From assembly GCF_002802915.1 (NCBI RefSeq), contig NZ_PEBJ01000001.1, positions 248,001-312,000 of the forward strand: DNA of 64,000 nt, read 5' to 3'. The first letter of the stretch is position 1; each line of letters starts with the position of its first letter. The stretch comes from Bifidobacterium felsineum (GTDB taxonomy: Bacteria > Actinomycetota > Actinomycetes > Actinomycetales > Bifidobacteriaceae). The notes below the pieces were generated by a model. It saw only the letters and a list, made by a program, of their open reading frames with translations. It had not been told where the DNA came from and did not search any database. The position numbers and the translations under genes were made by a program. Positions 1 through 9,931 of this stretch are shown in pieces.

Positions 1-39
1 AGAACCAAGCCTCGCGTAACCATAAGAAAAGGAGGAACA

Positions 40-1956
40 ATGGGTCAGGATCAATCATCCGTTTTTGATCTCGCAGCGGTTGCCGCAGCGTCCAATGGGG
101 GGAACAACGACCCGCTGCTGCCTCCGGCACGATTCATCGGCGACCCGCAGAAACCCAGCCGCATGCCCTACAACAAGTACGTGGCATACGACAAGCAGGT
201 TCCGTTTGATTACCCGGAGCGCACTTGGCCGGGTAAGCGACTGCAGCGTGCACCGCGTTGGTGCTCGGTCGACCTTCGCGACGGCAACCAGGCCCTCGTG
301 AACCCAATGGATTCTGAGCGTAAGCTGCGCTTCTGGAATCTTCTGGTCTCCATGGGATTCAAGGAGATCGAGGTGGGCTTCCCGTCCGCTTCCGAAACCG
401 ACTTTGACTTCATCCGCATGCTCATCGAGCGTGAACTGATTCCGGATGATGTGACCATCGTGGTTTTGACCCAGTGCCGTGAGCACCTGATTCGTCGTAC
501 TTACGAGGCTTTGAAGGGCGCCAAGCGCGCCATCGTGCACTTCTACAACTCCGTCTCCGTGCTGCAGCGCGAGGTCGTGTTCCGCAAGAACAAGGAAGAG
601 ATCAAGAAGCTTGCCACCGATGCCGCCGAATTGTGCAAGGACCTCGAATCCGAAGCCAAGGGCATCGATCTCTACTACGAGTACTCGCCGGAATCCTTCA
701 CCGGCACCGAGCCGGAATACGCCGTCGAGGTGTGCAACGCCGTGATCGGCGTGATCAAGCCCACCCCTGAGCATCCGATGATCATCAACCTGCCGGCCAC
801 CGTGGAAATGACCACGCCGAACGTGTTCGCCGACGAAGTGGAATACGTCTCCACCCATCTGGACGACCGCGATGCCGTGGTGCTCTCCCTGCACCCGCAC
901 AACGACGAGGGCATGGGCGTGGCCGCCACCGAGCTGGCCGTGCTCGCCGGCGCCGACCGTGTGGAAGGCTGCCTGCTGGGCAACGGCGAACGTACCGGCA
1001 ACGTTGATCTCGTGACTTTGGGTCTCAACATGCTCACCCAGGGCCTTGACCCACAGCTCGACCTCTCCAACGTGCCGGAAATCCGCAAGACCGTTGAATA
1101 CTGCAACCAGATCAAGATCTCCGAGCGCCACCCGTACGCCGGCAACTTCGTGTTCACCGCCTTCTCCGGCTCCCATCAGGACGCCATCAAGAAGGGCCTC
1201 GAAGCCCGTCAGGTGGCCGCCGAGCGCGCTGGTGCCGATCTCGACAACTTCGTCTGGCTGGTCCCATACCTGCCGATCGATCCGAAGGATATCGGCCGCA
1301 CCTACGAGGCCATCATCCGCGTCAACTCCCAGTCCGGCAAGGGTGGCATGGCCTACTTGCTCAAGACCAACCACAACCTCGACCTGCCGAAGCGCCTGCA
1401 GGTGGAGTTCGACAAGATCGTGCAGAAGTACGCGGACGACACCAAGAAGGAAGTCAAGGACGAGGATATCTGGCGTCTGTTCAAGGACGAGTACCTGCCG
1501 GTCGAACAGTCCGGCATGACCGCCGCCGGCGTGGTCGTGGGCGATACTCACGATGCCTCTCTGGCTCCATGGGGCCGCCTGAAGCTCCTCAAGGTGTCCA
1601 TCAGCTCCGGCGAAGACGGCTCCGACACCGTGCTCAAGGCCCGCCTGCTCGACCGCGGCGTGAACGTGGGCGTGGACGAGCCGGTGGAGCGCGAGGTCTC
1701 CGGCATGGGCAACGGACCGATCGCCGCCTTCCTCAACGCCATCTCCAACTTCGGCGTGGATGCCTCCATCATGGACTACGTGGAACACACGATGTCCGTA
1801 GGCACCAACGCCATGGCAGCCTCCTACGTGGAATGCCAGGTCGGTGAGGCCGATGACGCGCAGATCGTCTGGGGCGTGGGCATCGATTCGTCCATCACCA
1901 CCAGCGCCCTGAAGGCCATCATCTCCGCCATCAACCGTTCCCGTCGCGCTCGCTGA
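40..1956 (+). CDS. leuA: 2-isopropylmalate synthase
   Basis: Catalyses the first committed step of leucine synthesis, joining acetyl-CoA and 2-oxoisovalerate in the cytosol. The 638-residue length is that of the long actinobacterial LeuA class. The TIM-barrel part carries the metal and substrate residues Arg80-Asp81 (VDLRDGNQ) and the HxH pair His285/His287 (SLHPHNDEGMG), followed by GNGERTGNVDL. A linker leads to the C-terminal LeuA regulatory domain (about residues 505-625), the expected site of leucine feedback inhibition. The ATG at 40 follows a strong AGGAGG ribosome site at 30-35. Any leader attenuator or T-box would lie before the window and cannot be judged. A terminator hairpin follows at 2002. 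The assignment is very secure. Confidence 0.97.
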   Translation: MGQDQSSVFDLAAVAAASNGGNNDPLLPPARFIGDPQKPSRMPYNKYVAYDKQVPFDYPERTWPGKRLQRAPRWCSVDLRDGNQALVNPMDSERKLRFWNLLVSMGFKEIEVGFPSASETDFDFIRMLIERELIPDDVTIVVLTQCREHLIRRTYEALKGAKRAIVHFYNSVSVLQREVVFRKNKEEIKKLATDAAELCKDLESEAKGIDLYYEYSPESFTGTEPEYAVEVCNAVIGVIKPTPEHPMIINLPATVEMTTPNVFADEVEYVSTHLDDRDAVVLSLHPHNDEGMGVAATELAVLAGADRVEGCLLGNGERTGNVDLVTLGLNMLTQGLDPQLDLSNVPEIRKTVEYCNQIKISERHPYAGNFVFTAFSGSHQDAIKKGLEARQVAAERAGADLDNFVWLVPYLPIDPKDIGRTYEAIIRVNSQSGKGGMAYLLKTNHNLDLPKRLQVEFDKIVQKYADDTKKEVKDEDIWRLFKDEYLPVEQSGMTAAGVVVGDTHDASLAPWGRLKLLKVSISSGEDGSDTVLKARLLDRGVNVGVDEPVEREVSGMGNGPIAAFLNAISNFGVDASIMDYVEHTMSVGTNAMAASYVECQVGEADDAQIVWGVGIDSSITTSALKAIISAINRSRRAR

Positions 1957-2001
1957 GTCGTAAAAGCGGATAACCCCGCATAACCCGCAGCGGATATAAA
2001 T

Positions 2002-2036
2002 GAAGCTCCCTGAGATTTCAGGGAGCTTCTTCGTTA
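2002..2036. terminator. Bidirectional terminator between leuA and the PBP gene
   Basis: A perfect 12-bp stem, GAAGCTCCCTGA paired with TCAGGGAGCTTC around the loop GATT, is followed by a T-rich run. It separates two convergent genes and can serve both. Confidence 0.8.
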
Positions 2037-2060
2037 TTGTTCAGCTGTTGATTTCAGGCT

Positions 2061-4583
2061 TTACGAGTTTCCGCCAGTAGTGCTGCCGGCGTTGCCGTTG
2101 CTGTTGCCGTTACCGGCGTTGGCATTGCTGTTGCCGGTATTGCCTGTATTGCCGGTATCAGTCGAACCAGCATCAGCGTTGCCTGAATTACCGCCGCTAT
2201 TCCCGCCGTTCCCGCCGTTCCCGCCGTTGCCGTCTCCGCTGGAATTGCCCGGATAATTCGGGCAATCGGTGGAATAGCTCGGGTTGGCGAGGCACTGCTG
2301 AGCGAATTTTTGGGCTTCGGTCTGATTGCTGTCGGTCTTGCTGGAATCGTTGGTAGCCGAAGAATTATCCGAATTGGATTGATTATTCGTTGAAGACTTG
2401 GACGACGAGCCAGAGCCTAAGCCCCATGTGCCATCCGGGCCGCCGACCTTACCGGTGTCTTTCGCCGTGGCGAATTGCTCGGCCGCCGTGCCCTTCAATG
2501 CTTGAGACATGTATTCGGTAAACAAGTGCGAAGGATAGCCGGTGGAAGTCACACCGTATCCGCCGAACGCAGGCACCACCTGTGGATTGCCGTCGGCGTC
2601 CGGATTCCAAATAGCCCACACGTTGAGCAAACTTGGCGTATAGCCCACGAAGGAGGCGGCCAGCTCATCGTTGGCGGTACCGGATTTGCCGGCCACTTGA
2701 CGCCCTCCAAGAGCGGCGGACACGCCTGCTGCTGTGCCGGTGGTGGTAGTGCCTTGCATGGCCTTTTGCACAAGGGCGCAGTCATTGGCGTCAAATACCT
2801 GTTTGTTCTCGCTAGGAGCCTTGTACAGGTTCTTGCCATTGGAATCAAGAACCTGAGACACCATGTGCAGAGTATTCTTCACGCCATTGTTCGCGATTGT
2901 CGAGTGGCCCTGCGCCAAATCCCACACGGTCAGCGCATTGATGCCCAGCACGTTGTATGGCGAGGTTTCGTCGATGTCACCGGTGATGCCGGCCTCATGC
3001 GCGATTTTGGCCGTGCGTTGAGGCGTCAGGTGTTCGTTGACGTTCATGAACACCGTATTTACCGAGTTGGCTGTGGCTTGGTAGAGATTGATTGTGCCCC
3101 AATTGACGTTCAATGCATTATTCACTTCGGCGCTGATGCCGGAGAAATGCTGGTGTGAGTTGCCGTTGAATTTCGTGTCAAAGCTCACGCCTTCCTGTGC
3201 CGCGCCGAGCAATGCGAATGGTTTCATGGTCGAGCCGGGCTCGAATACAGCCTGATTCGCGTTGTTCAATGGTTTGGTGAGGTAATCAGAACCGGCGTAA
3301 ATCGACACCACGGCGCCGGTTTTCTGTTCCACTGCGATGCCGCCCACTTGGAGGGTGTCGGGCATGCCATCGACGCGCGTATCGCCCACGGTCTGCATTA
3401 CGTCTTGCTCGGCCTTATCGATGGTAGTGACGATTTTGTAGCCGCCGGTATCCAGGTCTTCTTTCGTGAACGCCTTGGAATTCACCAGTTCCTGCTTCAC
3501 CATGGTGAGCAGATAGCCGTTCGGCCCCTGATATTCGTTCTGCTGCGCCACCGCGGCGGTTTGCGGGAAGGACGCATCCTGATGCTCTTTTGCGGTGATG
3601 TAGCCGTCTTCCTGCATGATGTTCAGCACGCGCTTGAAACGCTGCTGCGCGATCTTCGGATTGTCCGCCGGATCCCAGGTGGAGGGTGCGGGGATGATGC
3701 CGGCGATCATCGCGGCTTCGGAAAGCGTCAGATCCTTGGCGTCCTTATTGAAGTACGCTTTGGCGGCGGCCTGAATGCCGTAGGAATTGCGGCCCAGATA
3801 AATCGTATTCATGTAATTGCACAGCACTTCCTCCTTGGATTCGGTCTGTGCGATTTTCAGGGCCAGAATCGCCTCGCGAGCCTTGCCGGTGTACGTGGTG
3901 GTCTCACCCAAGTAATAGCGCTCGGCGTACTGCTGAGTGATCGTCGAACCACCTTGACGGGTTCCGGTGGTCACATTGTTGAGGAACGCGCGCGCGATGC
4001 CCTTGAGGTCGATGCCCTTATCCGTGTAGAACGTGCGGTTCTCCGACGCCACAATCGCATTGCCCACATAATCCGGCAAATCGGTGCAGGAGATGATTTC
4101 GCGGTTCTGCTCAGCGTATGAGCCGATGGCCGTGGTGCCATCCGAGTAGTAGACGGTGGTTTTCTCGGCCAGCGCGAACTTTTCCGGCTGCGGCACTTCG
4201 GTAGTGGAATACAGGTATGCGAATACGCCGATGCCGGCCAGCGCTCCCAAGACGAACAATCCTAAGAAAATGCGCAGAATCCACTTCAGTACGCGATGCT
4301 TGCCGTTGCCGCCGTTCTTCTTATGATTGCGGCGATGGCTGGTGCTGTGAATGCCGTGCGCGTTGCGGCTAGAGTTGCGGGCGGCGCGACGAGTGCCGGC
4401 ACCAGCGTCGGTGTGACCGCTTACACGACCGCCGCTGCGGCGGCCTGATGCTGTTGCCGCGGACGAATATGCGCCTTCCTGAGCGGCTTGTCCGGTCTTG
4501 CTTTGTGCGGTGCGCGGCTTGCGAATGGTGGGGCCATTGCTGCCGGCCCGTGCGCGACGTTGATATGAGGCCATGCATGCCAC
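2061..4583 (-). CDS. Bifunctional penicillin-binding protein, PBP1A type (transglycosylase/transpeptidase)
   Basis: Class A penicillin-binding protein that polymerises and cross-links peptidoglycan at the outer face of the membrane. A basic cytoplasmic N-terminus of about 100 residues leads into one membrane segment (about 100-125). The glycosyltransferase domain has catalytic Glu181 in ASENRTFY and the GGSTITQQY motif. The transpeptidase domain carries SxxK (STMK, Ser451), SxN (SVN) and KSGT (Lys633). After about residue 715 the chain becomes a Ser/Asn/Gly/Thr-rich tail with repeated GNGG and GNSN units, a likely wall-spanning or disordered region. The first start is a GTG at 4583; an in-frame ATG at 4574 is equally possible, as neither has a clear ribosome site. 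Confidence 0.93.
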   Translation of the reverse strand: MACMASYQRRARAGSNGPTIRKPRTAQSKTGQAAQEGAYSSAATASGRRSGGRVSGHTDAGAGTRRAARNSSRNAHGIHSTSHRRNHKKNGGNGKHRVLKWILRIFLGLFVLGALAGIGVFAYLYSTTEVPQPEKFALAEKTTVYYSDGTTAIGSYAEQNREIISCTDLPDYVGNAIVASENRTFYTDKGIDLKGIARAFLNNVTTGTRQGGSTITQQYAERYYLGETTTYTGKAREAILALKIAQTESKEEVLCNYMNTIYLGRNSYGIQAAAKAYFNKDAKDLTLSEAAMIAGIIPAPSTWDPADNPKIAQQRFKRVLNIMQEDGYITAKEHQDASFPQTAAVAQQNEYQGPNGYLLTMVKQELVNSKAFTKEDLDTGGYKIVTTIDKAEQDVMQTVGDTRVDGMPDTLQVGGIAVEQKTGAVVSIYAGSDYLTKPLNNANQAVFEPGSTMKPFALLGAAQEGVSFDTKFNGNSHQHFSGISAEVNNALNVNWGTINLYQATANSVNTVFMNVNEHLTPQRTAKIAHEAGITGDIDETSPYNVLGINALTVWDLAQGHSTIANNGVKNTLHMVSQVLDSNGKNLYKAPSENKQVFDANDCALVQKAMQGTTTTGTAAGVSAALGGRQVAGKSGTANDELAASFVGYTPSLLNVWAIWNPDADGNPQVVPAFGGYGVTSTGYPSHLFTEYMSQALKGTAAEQFATAKDTGKVGGPDGTWGLGSGSSSKSSTNNQSNSDNSSATNDSSKTDSNQTEAQKFAQQCLANPSYSTDCPNYPGNSSGDGNGGNGGNGGNSGGNSGNADAGSTDTGNTGNTGNSNANAGNGNSNGNAGSTTGGNS
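2076..2245 (-). repeat. Low-complexity Gly/Asn/Ser-coding tail repeat
   Basis: The last part of the PBP gene is built from short degenerate units such as GGCAACGC and GGCGGGAAC, giving peptide runs of GNGG, GNSG and GNTGNTG. Such DNA is prone to slippage, so length may vary between strains. Confidence 0.6.
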
Positions 4584-4737
4584 CGTAACCGCGGGGGTTG
4601 AAAATCAGGCTAATTTTGGCCTATTTTCCGTCCGTAAAGCAGGGTATTTACGCCGAATCCTTACAAATATGGCCTGCTATGAGCAGACTCTGGACGGCCG
4701 CTGGACGCTAGCTGGAGTCGATATGACTTGTGCTGGT

Positions 4738-4848
4738 CCACCCGTGTTCTTACACTGTACAAAGCCTCCACGCGGCGCTATGTCACCCAACTCCCCCAGG
4801 GCAGGAATGCAGCAAGGGTAAGTGGCCTCTTGCGGGTGCGTGGGGGTT
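4738..4848 (+). ncRNA. ffs: Signal recognition particle RNA (small bacterial type)
   Basis: The segment around 4784-4822 carries the conserved SRP RNA core: CCCAACTCCCCCAGGGCAGG, then an AAT loop, GCAGCAAGGGTAAGTGG, as in actinobacterial SRP RNAs (symmetric loop and GNAR-type apical region for Ffh binding). Outer strands around CCACCCGTG (5') and GCGGGTGCGTGGG (3') can pair and close the molecule, and a T run follows at 4846. The ends are estimated from pairing only. Several short open frames overlap it and are artefacts. Confidence 0.87.
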
Positions 4849-4923
4849 TTCTATTCGTTTGTGCGGATTTGGCCCTGAGCGCGGAGTATTGCGGCGTACT
4901 GTCCGGGGCGCGGCCGTAGAGTC

Positions 4924-6069
4924 ATGGGTATGAATGACGCACAGCATCCTGTAATTCGCGATCCTCACGCGCCTGCAAATATGGTGGATTCCATGGATTT
5001 TGCAACTCAACGTGCAGTCCATGATCCTTTGGCGGCCTTAGGCTCAGCGCCTGGCAAAGAGCGTACGGCTGAGCCTGTCGTCGATTTCGATCGCGGCCTC
5101 AGCTATGATCTTGATCGCGGTCTTGCCCGTCTGGACCCGCTGACTGTGCGGCCGCGCATCTCCAGTCGTGTGCTGTGCGCAGTGTTCGGTCTGCTGATGA
5201 TTGCCGCCGCATTCGGCATCTGGTGGCTGTGCGTGCACACCGAAAACGGCCAGTCGTACGACGAAATCGTTTGGAAGCAGCTGCCGAGCAATCTGCCGGG
5301 TTGGGCCTCCGGCGTGATGAATGTGGTGGCGCAGTCATGGCTGGTCATCGCCGTGAGCTGTGTGTTGGGTGCCCTCGGCGTGGTCGCAGCCGCGGTTCGC
5401 CGCCGTTGGTGGCTGGTGGGGCAGATAGCGGTGCTAGCCGCGCTGTGCTGGGCCTCGACGCTACTCAAAGGCGTGCTGCCGCGTCCGTTCATCATCCAAA
5501 CCGACTCGCCGGTAGTCAATTCCGCACCCTCCGGTCATACGGTGCTGGCCGCAGCAGCAGCCGTCGTGCTGCTGATCGCCGTGCCCCGCGCGGTCCGCGC
5601 GCTCGCAGCGGTAGTCGGCGGTACTTGGACGGTGCTGGTTGGTGTCTCTGTGATGGTGGGGCAGTGGCATCGCACGTCGGACGTGCTGATGTCGATTTTG
5701 CTGGTCGTCGGCCTGACCTTGATTGTTCTGGCCTTCACGCGCACGTCCGGTATGGATGATCCCGGCCGCCGCGTCTCTTCGGTGAGCGTGCAGATTGTGG
5801 GCAGCGTGCTGATTACCGGCGGACTGCTCCTGATGCTCTACAGCGCATACGTGATTTGGCAGGTGCTGCCGGGGCTGAACGTCATCGCCAGCTGGGCCGT
5901 GCAGGGGTCGATTGTCAGCTCTGTGGTGGGCATTATCGGCGTCACCGCGCTCGCGTTCGGCCTGCTGCTGGCATTGCGGCACATTACCGCAGCGCCGCTG
6001 AGCCGTTTGGGATTGATTGGCGCGCCACCTGCGCCGCCGGTGCAAGGCGCGCAACGTGGTACGCGATGA
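4924..6069 (+). CDS. PAP2-superfamily membrane phosphatase
   Basis: Integral membrane phosphatase of the PAP2 family, which dephosphorylates lipid phosphates such as undecaprenyl pyrophosphate or phosphatidate; the substrate cannot be read from the sequence. The three signature motifs are present: KGVLPRP near 180-188, PSGH (Pro202-His205) and HRTSD (His249-Asp253, with the catalytic histidine and its aspartate partner). About eight hydrophobic segments run from residue 80 to 355. The N-terminal 75 residues are hydrophilic. Start ATG at 4924; a second ATG at 4930 is an alternative. It lies directly after the SRP RNA. Confidence 0.85.
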   Translation: MGMNDAQHPVIRDPHAPANMVDSMDFATQRAVHDPLAALGSAPGKERTAEPVVDFDRGLSYDLDRGLARLDPLTVRPRISSRVLCAVFGLLMIAAAFGIWWLCVHTENGQSYDEIVWKQLPSNLPGWASGVMNVVAQSWLVIAVSCVLGALGVVAAAVRRRWWLVGQIAVLAALCWASTLLKGVLPRPFIIQTDSPVVNSAPSGHTVLAAAAAVVLLIAVPRAVRALAAVVGGTWTVLVGVSVMVGQWHRTSDVLMSILLVVGLTLIVLAFTRTSGMDDPGRRVSSVSVQIVGSVLITGGLLLMLYSAYVIWQVLPGLNVIASWAVQGSIVSSVVGIIGVTALAFGLLLALRHITAAPLSRLGLIGAPPAPPVQGAQRGTR

Positions 6070-6224
6070 GCACGCATCGCGCATGCTACCGAACGCGGAG
6101 TTGACCGGCTTTTCACCCACTGTTTAGCCGCCAACCGGCCGCAAATTTGGCAGTTGCACACCATTCATGAGTATTATGACGCCAGAAACACCGTGAGTTT
6201 CGAGAAAATAATAAGGAGTAGGGC

Positions 6225-9200
6225 ATGGCTACCAAGCTCGTGATCGTGGAGTCCCCAACGAAGGCCCACAAGATCGGTGACTACCTCGGCAAAGGGTACA
6301 CCGTCATGGCATCGGTGGGCCATATTCGTGACCTCGCACAGCCCAGCCAGGTACCGGCGGCGGACAAGGCCAAGTTCGGCAAGTTCGGCGTGGATGTGAA
6401 TGATGGTTTCAAGCCCTATTACATTGTGGACGGCGATAAGAAGCGCACGGTCAGCGAGCTGAAGTCCGCGCTGAAAAACGCCGATGAGCTCTACCTCGCG
6501 ACTGATGAGGATCGCGAAGGCGAGGCCATCGCATGGCACTTGGTGCAGACGCTGAAGCCCAAGGTGCCGGTCAAGCGCATGGTGTTCCACGAGATTACCA
6601 AGAACGCCATCAATGCTTCACTGACCAAGACCCGTGATGTGGACGGGCATATGGTGGACGCCCAGGAAACCCGCCGTATTCTCGACCGTCTCTATGGCTA
6701 TGAACTTTCCCCGGTGCTGTGGCGCAAGGTCGGGCCGGGCCTTTCCGCAGGCCGTGTGCAGTCGGTGGCCACCCGCCTGATCGTGGAGCGCGAACGTGAA
6801 CGTATGGCATTCAAGCGCGCGCCCTACTGGGATATCGTGGCGACGCTCGCCGCGCCTGATGTGCAGGGTGAGGCCGCGGAATTCTGCGCTCGCATGATTT
6901 CCCTCGGCGGCAAGCGACTTGCTGGCTCCAAGGACTTCGGCGCTGACGGTCAGCTGACTCCGGATGGCTTCAAGGCCAACGTTCGCCAGCTGGATGAGGC
7001 GTCGGCCACTGCTGTGGCTGCTGCGTTGCGGACTGCTGATTTCACGGTGATGTCTATGGAGACCAAGCCGTATCGCCGCCGCCCGCAGCCGCCGTTCACT
7101 ACGTCCACGCTGCAGCAGACCGCTGGCAATCGCCTCGGCATGGGTGCTCGTGCGGTGATGCGCGCGGCGCAGAGCCTGTATGAGAACGGTTACATCACCT
7201 ATATGCGAACCGATTCGGTGACGTTGTCCCAAGAGGCCATTGCCGCTGCTCGCAATGCGGTGGGCTATCACTTTGGCGAGGCGTATTTGTCGTCTGAGCC
7301 GAAGCAGTATGCCACCAAGACCGCGGGCGCCCAGGAAGCCCACGAATGTATTCGCCCGGCCGGCTCTCGCTTCCATGACCCTGATGAGCTGGCATCTAAG
7401 CTGCCGGTCGATCAGCTGCGACTGTACACGTTGATTTGGCAGCGTACGCTTGCCTGCCAGATGGCCGATGCCACTGGTTCCACCGCCACCGTGCGCCTGT
7501 CCGCTCCGGCGGGGGCCGAGGAAGGCGAGGCGGTATTCCAGGCATCCGGCACGGTGATTGAGTTCCCGGGCTTTATGAAGGCGACTGGCGAGGGGCGCAA
7601 GGCCAAGGCTGCTGCTGGCGCTGATGCCGCTGCGGCGGGCGCTGGCGCTGGCGCATCGGCCAAGGCCAAGGGCGATGCCTCCGAATCGAATACTTCTCTG
7701 CCGCCAATGACCGTTGGCCAGCACGTTGACGCTACCAGCGTGGAGCCGGATGGCCATGAGACTCAGCCGCCGGCACGATACACTGAAGCCACACTGGTGA
7801 AGACCTTGGAAGCCAAGGAAATCGGCCGCCCATCCACCTATGCCAGCATTATTTCCACGATTATGGATCGCGGTTACGTGTACGAGCGTGGGCGTGCGCT
7901 GATTCCAAGCTGGCTGGCGTTCTCGGTGGTCAAGCTCTTGGAGCAGAACTTCCCGAAGCTGGTAGACTACCAGTTCACCGCCGAGATGGAAAACGGCCTC
8001 GACCGCATCGCCCATGGCGAGGAAACCGGTCGCGATTGGCTCACCCGCTTCTACTTCGGCTCCGGTGAGGGAGCCGCGCGCAATGCCGACGAGGCACATG
8101 AAGGCCTGCAGCAGCAGGTGGCACAGCTCGGCGAAATCGACGCGCGAGCCATCAACACCATTGATATTGGCGATGGGCTGCATGTGCGCGTCGGCCGCTA
8201 CGGCCCGTATTTGGAAGACATGGAGCACATGGACGCCGAAGGCAACCCGAAGCGTGCCTCCTTGCCGGATACGATTGCGCCGGATGAGCTGACCGTCGCC
8301 GTGGCGCGTGACCTGATCGACAACCATTCCGGCGGACCGCGCGAGCTCGGCACCGATCCGGCCACCGGCGGCACGGTGGAAGTACGCAACGGCCGATTCG
8401 GTCCATATGTGGCTTTGGTGCTGCCCACGCCTGAGGGAGCCAAGGAGGCTCCACGCCCGAAGATGGCGTCGCTGTTCAAGACGATGAGCCCGGAATCACT
8501 GTTTTTGGAAGATGCGCTGCGCCTGCTCAGCCTGCCGCGCGAAGTGGGCAAGTATGAAGAGACCAACGCCGAAACCGGGGAAGTCTCCGAGTTCACTGTG
8601 GCCGCCAATAACGGCCGTTACGGCCCGTACCTGACCAGGACTGGTGCGGACGGCAAGTCCGAGACGCGTTCGCTCGGTTCTGAAGATGAGATTTTCACCG
8701 TGGACTTGGCCAAGGCCAAGGAGCTGTTCTCCCAGCCGAAGTATGGCCGTGGCCGCGGTCGCGGTGCCGCCAAGCCGCCGTTGCGTGAGCTCGGCACCGA
8801 TCCGGCAACCGGTAAGAACGTGACCATCAAGGACGGCCGTTTTGGCGCCTACATCACCGATGGCGAGACGAACCGCACGGTGCCGCGCCAGTACACGCCG
8901 GAGACCATTACCCCGGATGATGCGTTCCGTCTGCTGGCCGAGAAGCGTGCTGCCGGCCCGTCCACGCGTGGACGAGGCCGTGGCGGGCGTGGTGCTAAGG
9001 GCAAGGGCGCTGCGGCCAAGGCCGCGCCCAAAGTGAGTGCAGTCGAAGCGAAGCGTGCCGAACGCCGTGCTGAGGTGAAGAAGCTGGCTGGCAAGGGTTG
9101 GGCCAACACGCGCATTGCCGAGAAGCTCGGCTCCACTGCAGCCACCGTAAAGGCCGACATCGATTGGCTCACCACCAACGAAGGCTTCACCCGCCCGCCA

Positions 9201-9230
9201 GTCGTAGCCGCCAAGCCTAAGAAGAAGTAG
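6225..9230 (+). CDS. topA: DNA topoisomerase I (type IA)
   Basis: Relaxes negative supercoils by cutting one strand. The Toprim domain starts at once (KLVIVESPTKAHKIGDYL) and has DEDREGE near residues 95-101. Catalytic Tyr326 lies in GYITYMRTDS. An Ala/Gly/Lys-rich insertion (about 455-490) interrupts the core. The C-terminal half has three or four GRFGPYV/GRYGPYL-type repeats instead of zinc fingers, as in other Actinobacteria, then a basic RGRGRGGRG stretch. The last 60 residues look like a helix-turn-helix (IAEKLGSTAATVKADIDWL) and a KPKKK end. The start has a good AAGGAG site. It is followed after 33 nt by tmk and then holB, probably as one transcription unit. Confidence 0.96.
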   Translation: MATKLVIVESPTKAHKIGDYLGKGYTVMASVGHIRDLAQPSQVPAADKAKFGKFGVDVNDGFKPYYIVDGDKKRTVSELKSALKNADELYLATDEDREGEAIAWHLVQTLKPKVPVKRMVFHEITKNAINASLTKTRDVDGHMVDAQETRRILDRLYGYELSPVLWRKVGPGLSAGRVQSVATRLIVERERERMAFKRAPYWDIVATLAAPDVQGEAAEFCARMISLGGKRLAGSKDFGADGQLTPDGFKANVRQLDEASATAVAAALRTADFTVMSMETKPYRRRPQPPFTTSTLQQTAGNRLGMGARAVMRAAQSLYENGYITYMRTDSVTLSQEAIAAARNAVGYHFGEAYLSSEPKQYATKTAGAQEAHECIRPAGSRFHDPDELASKLPVDQLRLYTLIWQRTLACQMADATGSTATVRLSAPAGAEEGEAVFQASGTVIEFPGFMKATGEGRKAKAAAGADAAAAGAGAGASAKAKGDASESNTSLPPMTVGQHVDATSVEPDGHETQPPARYTEATLVKTLEAKEIGRPSTYASIISTIMDRGYVYERGRALIPSWLAFSVVKLLEQNFPKLVDYQFTAEMENGLDRIAHGEETGRDWLTRFYFGSGEGAARNADEAHEGLQQQVAQLGEIDARAINTIDIGDGLHVRVGRYGPYLEDMEHMDAEGNPKRASLPDTIAPDELTVAVARDLIDNHSGGPRELGTDPATGGTVEVRNGRFGPYVALVLPTPEGAKEAPRPKMASLFKTMSPESLFLEDALRLLSLPREVGKYEETNAETGEVSEFTVAANNGRYGPYLTRTGADGKSETRSLGSEDEIFTVDLAKAKELFSQPKYGRGRGRGAAKPPLRELGTDPATGKNVTIKDGRFGAYITDGETNRTVPRQYTPETITPDDAFRLLAEKRAAGPSTRGRGRGGRGAKGKGAAAKAAPKVSAVEAKRAERRAEVKKLAGKGWANTRIAEKLGSTAATVKADIDWLTTNEGFTRPPVVAAKPKKK

Positions 9231-9263
9231 ACCCTTTCGCTGCCTCACGCTAAGGTCGGAGGC

Positions 9264-9887
9264 ATGACCGGTCTGTTTATTTCGTTTGAAGGCGTTGACG
9301 GCGTGGGCAAAACCACGCAGGTTGAGCGGTTGCGCGCATATCTGGAGACTCAGGGCCGCACGGTCGTGGTGACGCGCGAGCCAGGTGGTACTGCGCTCGG
9401 CCAAGCGATTCGTCGGATGCTGCTGCACGGCGTTGAAGGCGGTTCGGCCGATATTGCTCCACGCACTGAAGCCTTGCTGTTTGCCGCCGACCGTGCGCAG
9501 CATGTCGCCGAAACGATTCGCCCAGCACTGGAACGCGGCGAAGTGGTGATTACAGACCGTTATCTTGATTCTTCTCTGGCCTATCAGGCTGGCGGCCGCG
9601 AACTCACGCCGCAGGAAATTAAAAACTTAAGCATGTGGGCCACGAATAACCTGCTGCCCGCCCGCACCTATTTGCTGGATATGGATCCAGCGCTCTCGCA
9701 TAACCGTCTCCAGCATGCGGAAGACCGTATGGAATCGGCTGGCGATGATTTCCAAGCTCGCACACGCCAAGCCTTCCTCGATTTGGCTGCTGCCGAACCG
9801 GACCGATTCCGCGTCATCGACGCCAGTCAAACCATTGAACAGGTGTGGTTTGCCATCGAAACGGATATTGCCAGATTGCTACAGTAA
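9264..9887 (+). CDS. tmk: Thymidylate kinase
   Basis: Phosphorylates dTMP to dTDP. The P-loop is [11 protein letters not shown] (Lys16), followed by the TREPGGT motif and [15 protein letters not shown], which form the dTMP pocket and LID region. Length 207 residues is normal for the family. The ATG at 9264 follows GGTCGGAGGC. It sits between topA and the clamp-loader subunit gene, the usual tmk-holB order. Confidence 0.96.
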   Translation: MTGLFISFEGVDGVGKTTQVERLRAYLETQGRTVVVTREPGGTALGQAIRRMLLHGVEGGSADIAPRTEALLFAADRAQHVAETIRPALERGEVVITDRYLDSSLAYQAGGRELTPQEIKNLSMWATNNLLPARTYLLDMDPALSHNRLQHAEDRMESAGDDFQARTRQAFLDLAAAEPDRFRVIDASQTIEQVWFAIETDIARLLQ

Positions 9888-9931
9888 TTGGAAGTCGAAA
9901 CAGCGCTGGCAACGGGGACGGGGGAGACATA

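Noticed and set aside
55-1788. Long open frame on the minus strand opposite leuA
   Set aside because: It mirrors leuA codon structure, has a His/Val-rich composition unlike real proteins and no ribosome site; leuA is certain.
2076-2245. CRISPR-like short repeats at the end of the PBP gene
   Set aside because: Units are short, in frame, degenerate and without spacers; they are a coding low-complexity tail.
4573-5022. Several short frames across the SRP RNA
   Set aside because: They overlap a conserved RNA core and lack ribosome sites.
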